Part shown: positions 1 to 5,070 of the stretch, one piece after another
How the letters are laid out: the number at the start of each line of letters is the position of its first letter
How positions within the stretch are numbered: position 1 is the first letter of the stretch
Assembly: GCA_964487195.1 (NCBI GenBank)
Contig: CAZAPV010000034.1
Coordinates: 1-9,889 of the forward strand
Length of the DNA: 9,889 nucleotides
Reading direction: 5' to 3'
From: CAZAPV01 sp964487195
Lineage (GTDB): Bacteria; Patescibacteriota; Patescibacteriia; SG8-24
Made by a program: the position numbers and the translations under genes
The notes under the pieces: model-generated
Seen by the model: the letters and a program-made list of their open reading frames with translations, nothing else
Database searches by the model: none
Told to the model about the DNA's origin: nothing

Positions 1-389
1 ACGTCAACAGCCCGGGCGGTTCGGTGACCGCCGGCCTCGCGATCCTCGACACGATGAACTACATCAAACCGGACGTGGCGACGATCTGCATCGGGATGGC
101 GGCGTCAATGGGCGCGGTGCTGCTCTCCGCTGGCGCGAAAGGGAAACGGTTCGCGCTCCCGAACGCCGAAGTGATGATCCACCAGGTGATGGGCGGCGCC
201 GAGGGACAGGCGACCGACATCAAGATCCGCGCCGAGCGAATCCTGAAGATGAAGGATATGCTGAACAAGATTCTGTCCGACAATACCGGCCAAAAATTCG
301 AAAAAGTGGAAAAGGATACGGACCGCGACTACTTCATGAGCGCCGATGAAGCGATGAAGTACGGACTCGTCGATAAGATCATAAAGTAA
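1..389 (+). CDS. clpP: ATP-dependent Clp protease proteolytic subunit ClpP (3' part)
   Basis: This is the C-terminal part of the serine peptidase ClpP. In the family, ClpP assembles as a double heptamer in the cytosol and degrades proteins fed to it by ClpX/ClpA/ClpC ATPases. The reading frame runs in from the left edge (codons in phase with position 3) and begins with the family signature NSPGGSVTAG, so the GTG at 24 is an internal valine and not a start. The catalytic serine lies in GMAASMGA (Ser codon at 105-107), the histidine in VMIHQ, and the acidic triad residue is expected in the DRDYFMSADEA stretch near the C terminus. The protein ends DEAMKYGLVDKIIK, a normal ClpP ending. Only the N-terminal third or so is missing because of the window edge; there is no sign of damage. 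Transcription ends at the hairpin directly downstream. Confidence 0.96.
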   Translation, partial: VNSPGGSVTAGLAILDTMNYIKPDVATICIGMAASMGAVLLSAGAKGKRFALPNAEVMIHQVMGGAEGQATDIKIRAERILKMKDMLNKILSDNTGQKFEKVEKDTDRDYFMSADEAMKYGLVDKIIK

Positions 390-393
390 AAAG

Positions 394-427
394 AAAAAAC
401 GTCCCGACTTCGTCGAGGACGTTTTTT
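394..427. terminator. Bidirectional intrinsic terminator between clpP and the cation transporter
   Basis: A-tract 394-399, then stem CGTCC/GGACG extended inwards by CGAC/GTCG (405-408 with 412-415) around a TTC loop, with a single A bulge at 416, then T-tract 422-427. Both strands therefore show a GC-rich hairpin followed by Ts, so it can end clpP (+) and the converging transporter gene (-). The transporter's stop codon (TTA on the + strand, 426-428) lies inside the T-tract. Confidence 0.9.
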
Positions 428-1376
428 AAGTTGCGACGACGTCGATATCGACGTGCGTGATTTCCGGGACCGCGGCCGCGATGTCGGCGCGGATGCCGTC
501 GTTTTCTGCCGCGATGAGCGCGAGCAGCGAGATGACCTGCGCCTCGTCGTCCGATCGCCTGCCGTACCAGACCGGATCCCAGCGGATCGTGACGTGGCAG
601 CCGATGTCGTGCGGTCCGCGCATGACTGCGACGACGCTGCGTACCTCGGCAACCGACGGCCGGCCGCGCACCACTGCGACGATCGCGCCGTCGATATCCG
701 CCGGGGCGGTCTCCCCGACGATCAGTGACCGGCTGCGGTTTATCAGGAACAGCGATGACAGCGCGAGCACGCAGGCGATCGCGAGGGAGAACCCCGCGTC
801 CCACAGCGGATTGCCGGTGAGCAGGTACAAGCCGTAGCCGGCGAAGCCGAGCATGATGCCGAGGATATCGATTCCGTTCTCGACGGCGAGCGCGAGCAGC
901 ACGGTGTTGCGCGAGTCCGCGACTGCGGCGCGCGCGGTTCCTTCGCCGCGTAGTTCGCGCCAGACGACGAGCAGCGAGTATCCTTCGCCGACCGCCGCGC
1001 ACGCCATGATGATGACGGCGAGCATCGACCGGCGCGGCACCGTGCCGTGGACGATCGTCTCGATCCCGTTTGCGGCGGTGAGCGTCGCGCCGACCGTGAG
1101 CATCATCACCGCGGCGACGAGCGACCAGAAGAACGCTTCCCGTCCGTGGCCGAACGGGTGATGCGCGTCCGACGGCCGTTCGCTGCGGCGATGGCCGAAC
1201 CAAAGCAGGATCGGATTGAGCGTGTCGGCGGAGGAATGCGCCGCCTCCCCGAACAGCGACGGCGAACCGGTCGCCGCGAACGCGATCCATTTCGCGGCGG
1301 TGATCGCCGCGTCGACGAGCAGGGTGACGGTCGCGGCTTTCGCCGTGCCGCCCCCGTGATCATGGCGATGGCTCAT
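426..1376 (-). CDS. Cation diffusion facilitator (CDF) family transporter
   Basis: 316-aa inner-membrane protein of the CDF family, whose members export Zn2+, Fe2+, Mn2+ or related divalent cations in exchange for protons. The start at 1376 is chosen because AAAAAGGAGA lies just upstream; the frame stays open further upstream but without a ribosome site. The protein starts with a short His-rich segment (MSHRHDHGGG). It has the family's first metal motif HxxxD in GEAAHSSADTLN (H47, D51), then RPSDAHHPFGHGREAFFW (about 67-84), which is very typical of the subgroup with the loop PxDxxHPFGxGRE. The second site appears as ENGID (166-170). Around six hydrophobic segments lie between 17 and 215. The cytoplasmic C-terminal domain (about 220-316) carries further His and Asp residues. 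The exact metal cannot be read from sequence. A weak promoter (TTGATT 1435-1430, 17 bp, TTCACT 1412-1407) is possible upstream. It lies alone between two terminators. Confidence 0.92.
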   Translation of the reverse strand: MSHRHDHGGGTAKAATVTLLVDAAITAAKWIAFAATGSPSLFGEAAHSSADTLNPILLWFGHRRSERPSDAHHPFGHGREAFFWSLVAAVMMLTVGATLTAANGIETIVHGTVPRRSMLAVIIMACAAVGEGYSLLVVWRELRGEGTARAAVADSRNTVLLALAVENGIDILGIMLGFAGYGLYLLTGNPLWDAGFSLAIACVLALSSLFLINRSRSLIVGETAPADIDGAIVAVVRGRPSVAEVRSVVAVMRGPHDIGCHVTIRWDPVWYGRRSDDEAQVISLLALIAAENDGIRADIAAAVPEITHVDIDVVAT

Positions 1377-1443
1377 GACATCTCCTTTTTCGAAAGGGCT
1401 GTCTCCAGTGAAGCGGATTCGCGAAAAAAAATCAACCGTCGGA

Positions 1444-1475
1444 TAAGAAAAACGGTCCGGAAAGCTCCGGACCGT
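1444..1475 (-). terminator. Intrinsic terminator of the leftward tRNA-like/orf101/orf149 unit
   Basis: A perfect 10-bp stem (1452-1461 with 1466-1475, ACGGTCCGGA/TCCGGACCGT), 4-nt loop, and on the minus strand a TTTTCTTAT tract after the stem. It lies 25 bases beyond the stop of the 149-aa gene and isolates that unit from the cation transporter. Confidence 0.9.
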
Positions 1476-1499
1476 CATTCGATCGTCCTTCGTAAGGAT

Positions 1500-1949
1500 T
1501 CAAGAAGCGAGCGCTTGGCGCCTCGCGTCGTCGGCAACCGCCTGATGCAGGTCGGCGGCACTCTCCCGCGACGATGGGATCGACAGCGTTTCCCGCCGGC
1601 CGTAGGTGTGAAGGAGCGCCTGCATCTGATCGATGCGCTCCATGACCTCGTCGCAGACCTCCGGTCCGAACGTCTTCACGATCTTTTCCTCGCCCGGATG
1701 CTGGACTTCTACATGCATTTCGATCCCGTTCACGTTTTCGGTCGCGGAGACGTGGATCGGGGCGCGTGACACTTCGTAGCCGTCCTCCCCGGTTTTGTCG
1801 TACATGTGACGGAACAGTCCGGCACTGATGTATCCGCGACGCTCGCCAACGACGAACACCACCTGGATCTCCCAGTCGCTGTCGATGAAACCGCGGACCG
1901 AAACGTTCGAATCCGTCTCCACTGGAAGAAAACACTTTTGTCTGGCCAT
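1500..1949 (-). CDS. Uncharacterised 149-aa protein
   Basis: I do not recognise this family. The start at 1949 is supported by a purine-rich AGAGGAAACG just before the ATG. The first 100 residues alternate hydrophobic and polar residues and look beta-rich (for example WEIQVVFVVGERRGYISAGLF, about 26-46, and IEMHVEVQHPGEEKIVKTFG, about 76-95). The last 50 residues are helical and Ala/Arg-rich. There is no signal peptide or membrane segment, so it is probably cytosolic. It lies 26 bases downstream of the 101-aa gene and is followed by a strong terminator, so the two small genes and the tRNA-like RNA probably share one transcript. No function can be assigned from the sequence. Confidence 0.82.
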   Translation of the reverse strand: MARQKCFLPVETDSNVSVRGFIDSDWEIQVVFVVGERRGYISAGLFRHMYDKTGEDGYEVSRAPIHVSATENVNGIEMHVEVQHPGEEKIVKTFGPEVCDEVMERIDQMQALLHTYGRRETLSIPSSRESAADLHQAVADDARRQALAS

Positions 1950-1975
1950 CGTTTCCTCTTCTTTCTCTACCTTTT

Positions 1976-2281
1976 TTACTGCACGCCCGGAATTGGCTTC
2001 ATGAACAGATATGAAGGAAGATCTTCGGGAATCGCGCCGATCTCCTGGAGCGCCGGCAACACGTCGTCCGGCGGGAGGATGATCGGCGCGAACTCATCGA
2101 GCACCGCGAATGACGTGTACGCATCCTGATTGCGCTCGGCTTTGTCGAGCGCCATGCAGGCGGCGCGCGCGGTATGCGCAGGGTCCAGATTATGATCCCG
2201 CGCGATGCGCGCGGCGAGGAAGAACCGTCCTTGCTTCATGCATCGTTCGTAGGTGGCGAACGCCACAGTTCCTTTTTCCAT
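1976..2281 (-). CDS. Uncharacterised 101-aa protein
   Basis: I do not recognise this family. The chosen start (2281) has AAAAAGGAG six bases upstream; the longer frame beginning at 2431 would read through the tRNA-like gene and is rejected. Residues about 5-60 look helical (YERCMKQGRFFLAARIARDH and AARAACMALDKAERNQDAYT-like pattern), which could be a small helical-repeat bundle. The C-terminal part is Pro-rich (FAPIILPPDDVLPALQEIG). No signal peptide or membrane segment is visible. The start codon lies 28 bases after the CCA end of the tRNA-like RNA, so this gene is probably translated from the same primary transcript after processing. Function unknown. Confidence 0.8.
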   Translation of the reverse strand: MEKGTVAFATYERCMKQGRFFLAARIARDHNLDPAHTARAACMALDKAERNQDAYTSFAVLDEFAPIILPPDDVLPALQEIGAIPEDLPSYLFMKPIPGVQ

Positions 2282-2308
2282 GACACTCTCCTTTTTGCGG
2301 AACGAGAT

Positions 2309-2395
2309 TGGCGGCAGCGACGGGAGTTGAACCCGCTCTGACCCCCGCGGCCTTGGAAGGCCCCGGTTTCGCCGGACTTTATGCAGGGCGCTGCC
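2309..2395 (-). tRNA. tRNA-like RNA, 87 nt, encoded CCA, UCC in a candidate anticodon loop, atypical core
   Basis: On the minus strand the ends form a perfect 7-bp acceptor stem (GGCAGCG/CGCTGCC; 2395-2389 with 2319-2313), discriminator G (2312) and encoded CCA (2311-2309). Directly stacked on it is a clear T-arm: stem GCGGG/CCCGT around the loop TTCAACT. The middle is not a normal cloverleaf. No D-arm with a GG loop is evident, positions 8-9 are CC, and the apparent anticodon hairpin GGCC-TTCCAA-GGCC has a 6-nt loop instead of 7. A CTTCCAA loop, as in tRNA-Gly(UCC), would leave two mismatches in its stem. A better fold pairs nt 8-13 CCCTGC with nt 48-53 GCGGGG, enclosing two abutting hairpins, CCGG-CGAAA-CCGG (21-33) and GGCC-TTCCAA-GGCC (34-47). 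It has its own promoter and sits in front of two small genes. It could be a divergent tRNA-Gly(UCC), an unusual tRNA, or a tRNA-like RNA with another role. The 3' half is certain; the identity is not. Confidence 0.6.
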
Positions 2396-2421
2396 AGAAT
2401 CCTTTTGTGAAAGAACGGTTG

Positions 2422-2450
2422 AGTATGCCATATTTTGCCTTATTTGTCAA
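2422..2450 (-). promoter_or_regulatory. Promoter of the tRNA-like RNA and downstream small genes
   Basis: Minus strand: perfect -35 TTGACA (2450-2445), 17-bp spacer, -10 CATACT (2427-2422) preceded by TGG, an extended -10. Start of transcription expected near 2415, about 20 bases before the acceptor stem. The strong -35 is what one expects of a stable-RNA promoter. Confidence 0.7.
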
Positions 2451-2474
2451 GAGTGCCGGAATGGTCAGAAACCC

Positions 2475-2503
2475 TTGACAGGTTTTTTGAGCTATGGTAA
2501 GGT
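2475..2503 (+). promoter_or_regulatory. Promoter of the structured ncRNA
   Basis: Perfect -35 TTGACA (2475-2480), 17-bp spacer, -10 TAAGGT (2498-2503) with TG at 2495-2496 giving an extended -10. The -10 matches consensus in only three positions, so the exact start (about 2510) is uncertain. It is back-to-back with the leftward promoter; the two TTGACA boxes are 24 bp apart. Confidence 0.6.
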
Positions 2504-2509
2504 GCGGTG

Positions 2510-2645
2510 TTGTCCTATCGATAACCGAAACACCCCGGAGAATCGCGCTCACGACAAGCATGGGGGTTGCTTGATGGACATCCTGGCTTCGGCTCGGATA
2601 CTCCCTCAAGCAATCTTCTTGAGCGCGACTCCCTCGGGTGTTTTT
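2510..2645 (+). ncRNA. Structured non-coding RNA of about 135 nt with competing hairpins
   Basis: No plausible ORF here, but almost the whole segment folds on itself. The basal helix is AAACACCC 2528-2535 with GGGTGTTT 2636-2643, GGAG 2537-2540 with CTCC 2629-2632, and TCGCGCTC 2543-2550 with GAGCGCGA 2621-2628, about 20 bp in all with small bulges. After an asymmetric bubble (2551-2566 versus 2614-2620) comes TTGCTTGA 2567-2574 with TCAAGCAA 2606-2613, then an apical arm ATCC/GGAT ending in a cUUCGg tetraloop (2587-2592). The same TGCTTG (2568-2573) can instead pair with CAAGCA 2555-2560 around the loop TGGGGGT. The U-tract 2641-2645 makes the basal helix an intrinsic terminator. No gene follows in this direction, so it is a free-standing RNA, not a leader. 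The shape (long duplex with a central bubble) recalls 6S RNA, but I see no sequence signature that proves it. It lacks the SRP RNA tip, the RNase P core and tmRNA ends. Confidence 0.7.
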
Positions 2646-4566
2646 AGTTTCCGGCAGCGCCGACGGCGTCCGCGGATGGGACAGTGGTCATGACGGCGTT
2701 CGTCAGCTCCGGATGGTCTTTCGGATCGACGCCGATCAGGCACACTTCGCCCCACGGTTTGTAGTGGCTGTGAAATACTTTCGTCTTCACGGTGCCGTCT
2801 GGGTAGGTGACGGTGTAGGTGAAATCGGCGTCGCTCCCCGGATGCGCGTGCTCGGTGCACTTCGTCGTTCCGGGAGGGATGTTGAGCGTTTCAATTCGTT
2901 TCGACGGCGGCGGTGGGACGATGTTGTACACGCGCGCTACGGTCTGTTCGGCTTTGCGGCCGTCCTTGACGCCCCAGAACGTGAAGGTGAGGCGATCCCC
3001 TTTGATCGCGGTCGTGATCAGGACTTCATGGCCGGTGTCGTTCACGAAACGGAAATCCGGCGCCGGATTGTAGATCGTCGCGTCCTTGCCCGGACCGATC
3101 GTGTTGCCGGCGCCGTCGCGTTCGTAATACGGCACGCGGTAGGAATGGTTCTGCCGTACGGTGACTGGAAGACCCGTGGCGAGCACGGCACGGAACGTCG
3201 TGGTGCCGATCTGGCAGAGACCGCCGCCGAACTCCGGCGTCGTTTTGTTTTCTTTGATGACGAGCTCCTTCAAATAGCCGTGCGCGTCGTCCACCGGACC
3301 GATCGTCTTGAGCAGGGAGAATTCCTGATCCGGAGCGACGAGCGTGCCGTTCACGCTCGCGGCGCCGACCGCGATGTTTTTGCGGCGGTTCACCGGACTG
3401 CCCATGAAGTTCGTTTCGCCGACGCCGATGATTTCTTTGATGCCGTACGGACTCGATGCCGTTTCGGTGTCGACGGCGGGCGGCACCACGGCGAACGGCA
3501 CCTCGATCGCGCCGGTCGGCGCGTCGTCGGCGAATACCGCGGTTTCCATCTGCTGGCGGCCGACATCGGCGTCGATTTTTTCTCCGTCCACCGACGGCGC
3601 GAACGTGCTCACTTTTCCGTTTTTCATTTGGAACACGGCGTCGACCGGCTCGACCGCGAGCGGCGCGCCCCGGTTTTCGAGATACGCCGTCACTTTCTCC
3701 GGATCGAGCGCGAGCCGCGCCTTAGGATCGCCGTCGGTCGGCGCGGCGATGATCCAGTCCGCGAGCAGGCGCTTCGAAATTATCCACGTCTCGTTTTTGA
3801 CGGTGAGCATGAGCGGCGCGCGGGAGACGGCGCGTATGACGTCCGGTACGAGCGGCGCGACGTCGCGGCGCAGGAGCGGCGGCGGCTCTTCGTCGATCGC
3901 GACCGGCACCGGCGCGGCGGAGAGCGCGGCAAGCCTGGAATCGGCGGCGTCGGCGATCGCGTCGATGTCGAATGACGCGCCGCGTTCTTCGGGGGACACC
4001 GACACCACCGGCGCACCGGTTTCGTCGAAGTCGATGACGAACGACGCGTCCTTCGCCGGCTTCATCCCGGACGGGAGCTTCGCGCGGATCGCGTTCGCGA
4101 GCGCGCCACGGTCGAGCGTATAGGAGAGCGGAAGGTTTTTGCCGATGATGCCGGCGTTCAGCCGTTCGATGAGCGCGCGGAGCGTCGTTTTTCCGCGGCC
4201 TATGGCGAGTGCGTTTTTGACGGTGTCGGCGATCGCATACGTCGCGATCCCCGAGGACGCGCTCGGATCGATCACCACGCGCTCCGATCGCAGCACGAGG
4301 ACGAGCCGCATCCGCGCCGCGGCATCCTCGAGGGCGTGGGATGCTTCATCGCCGGTTTTTCCGCCGAGCTCCACGGCGCCCGCGCTCACGCCGCGCACGA
4401 TCGTCCCGTCCTTGGCGGACGCGATGTATCCGGCGCCGCCGAGCGCGGCGATGATCGCGCAGAGCAAAAAAATCGCGGCGCCGCGGACGAGCCGCTCCCG
4501 CGGTTCGCCTTTGGATTTGCGGCCGTGAGCCGATTTCGCGTTGAGGAGATTTCCGGCGCCTGACAT
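2644..4566 (-). CDS. Membrane-anchored VanW-domain protein with peptidoglycan-binding-like repeats
   Basis: 640-aa envelope protein. The start at 4566 overlaps the hsp20 stop by one base (TGATG) and is probably translationally coupled; the open frame extends further but inside hsp20. Residues 1-30 are basic, followed by one hydrophobic segment (about 31-52, AAIFLLCAIIAALGGAGYIA), so the rest should lie outside the membrane. After it, GVSAGAVELGGKTGDEASHAL resembles the opening of YoaR-type peptidoglycan-binding (PG_binding_4) regions. Residues about 70-375 appear to hold two such segments. The VanW domain spans about 382-520: ETNFMGSPVNRRKNI, PDQEFSLLKTIGP, EFGGGLCQIGTTTFRAVL, NHSYRVPYY, and DATIYNPAPDFRFVNDT are its hallmarks. 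The tail (about 550-613) ends in VFHSHYKPWGEVCLIG and looks like a G5-like beta module. VanW's biochemical role is unknown; it was first named from vancomycin-resistance clusters, and nothing here implies resistance. The stop codon lies in the U-tract of the converging ncRNA. Confidence 0.9.
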   Translation of the reverse strand: MSGAGNLLNAKSAHGRKSKGEPRERLVRGAAIFLLCAIIAALGGAGYIASAKDGTIVRGVSAGAVELGGKTGDEASHALEDAAARMRLVLVLRSERVVIDPSASSGIATYAIADTVKNALAIGRGKTTLRALIERLNAGIIGKNLPLSYTLDRGALANAIRAKLPSGMKPAKDASFVIDFDETGAPVVSVSPEERGASFDIDAIADAADSRLAALSAAPVPVAIDEEPPPLLRRDVAPLVPDVIRAVSRAPLMLTVKNETWIISKRLLADWIIAAPTDGDPKARLALDPEKVTAYLENRGAPLAVEPVDAVFQMKNGKVSTFAPSVDGEKIDADVGRQQMETAVFADDAPTGAIEVPFAVVPPAVDTETASSPYGIKEIIGVGETNFMGSPVNRRKNIAVGAASVNGTLVAPDQEFSLLKTIGPVDDAHGYLKELVIKENKTTPEFGGGLCQIGTTTFRAVLATGLPVTVRQNHSYRVPYYERDGAGNTIGPGKDATIYNPAPDFRFVNDTGHEVLITTAIKGDRLTFTFWGVKDGRKAEQTVARVYNIVPPPPSKRIETLNIPPGTTKCTEHAHPGSDADFTYTVTYPDGTVKTKVFHSHYKPWGEVCLIGVDPKDHPELTNAVMTTVPSADAVGAAGN

Positions 4567-4979
4567 CAGTTTTCGCGTACGGTGATTTTTTTCGAACGTC
4601 GCATTTTCGGCATCCGCACCGTGAGGACGCCGTCCTTGAGCGTCGCAGCGATGCGGTCCGCGTCCACTTCGGTCGGCAGGATGATCGAACGGGAGAACGC
4701 GCCCCAATGGCATTCGCGGACGAGATGGCGGCCGCCGATCTCGGCGTCTTCGTGGCGCGTGCCGCGGAGCGTCAGCATGTCGTCATGGACGAACACTTCG
4801 AGATGCTCCGGTTTCACGCCGGCGATCGGGGAGCGCACCACTACTTCATCGTCCGTTTCATGGACATCCACCGCGAGCTGCCCCTCGCTTTTGTGCAGCC
4901 ACGCGTCCTCCCCCGCGGCGTCGGGGAAGAGCACCGCGTCATCGTCGTTTCCCCGGTGTTTTGCGGAGCCGGCATGCAT
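4566..4979 (-). CDS. Small heat-shock protein, Hsp20/alpha-crystallin family
   Basis: 137-aa ATP-independent holdase that binds unfolding proteins in the cytosol. The alpha-crystallin domain covers about residues 33-123, from GQLAVDVHETDDEVVVRSPIAGV through HLEVFVHDDMLTLRG to the diagnostic AATLKDGVLTVRMPK (111-125). A KITV near the C terminus (131-134) could serve as the oligomerisation I/V-x-I/V motif in partial form. The start at 4979 is preferred because an extended -10 (TGCTATACT) lies just upstream, putting the start of transcription about 7 bases before this ATG; upstream in-frame starts would lie above the promoter. No Shine-Dalgarno sequence precedes it. It is the first gene of a two-gene operon with the VanW-domain gene. 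Confidence 0.92.
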   Translation of the reverse strand: MHAGSAKHRGNDDDAVLFPDAAGEDAWLHKSEGQLAVDVHETDDEVVVRSPIAGVKPEHLEVFVHDDMLTLRGTRHEDAEIGGRHLVRECHWGAFSRSIILPTEVDADRIAATLKDGVLTVRMPKMRRSKKITVREN

Positions 4980-4992
4980 AGTTTCTGACCGA

Positions 4993-5001
4993 AGTATAGC
5001 A
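4993..5001 (-). promoter_or_regulatory. Extended -10 promoter of hsp20-VanW operon
   Basis: Minus strand TGC-TATACT (5001-4993), with only a weak -35 (TTCCGT, 5021-5016). Predicted start about 4986, giving a leader of roughly 7 bases before the hsp20 ATG. No inverted repeat of the CIRCE kind was seen nearby. Confidence 0.65.
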
Positions 5002-5004
5002 TCA

Positions 5005-5032
5005 TTGACGACCGGACGGAAAAGAGTATGCT
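5005..5032 (+). promoter_or_regulatory. Promoter of the 320-aa gene
   Basis: TTGACG (5005-5010), 16-bp spacer, TATGCT (5027-5032); start expected near 5039, giving a leader of about 32 bases that contains the AAAGGAG site. It overlaps the -35 side of the divergent hsp20 promoter, so both may compete for polymerase. Confidence 0.5.
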
Positions 5033-5070
5033 CGATCGGCAGTTCCTTGAGAACAGAAAGGAGCGGATTC

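Noticed and set aside
379..1290. Long minus-strand frame of 303 codons overlapping the cation transporter
   Set aside because: Arg/His-rich shadow in another frame of a clear CDF gene; GC-rich DNA gives long spurious frames.
2309..2395. tmRNA, or a tRNA on the plus strand
   Set aside because: The acceptor stem closes after 87 nt, far too short for tmRNA, and no GGNUUCGACGGG-like 5' element is seen. The plus strand lacks a T-loop and CCA.
1976..2431. Extended 151-codon version of the 101-aa protein
   Set aside because: It would translate the tRNA-like gene and start inside the promoter; the ATG at 2281 has a strong ribosome site.
2510..2645. Riboswitch or attenuator leader, or SRP RNA
   Set aside because: No gene follows on the plus strand; the GGNA-capped SRP tip and the internal-loop motifs of SRP RNA are absent.
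2475..2693. 72-codon plus-strand frame across the ncRNA
   Set aside because: Starts inside the promoter's -35 box, has no ribosome site, and runs past the terminator into the antisense of the VanW gene.
2638..3975. Rightward frame of 445 codons opposite the VanW-domain gene
   Set aside because: Its composition is Arg/Asp/Val-rich with no domain, it begins inside the ncRNA terminator, and the opposite strand carries a complete VanW protein.
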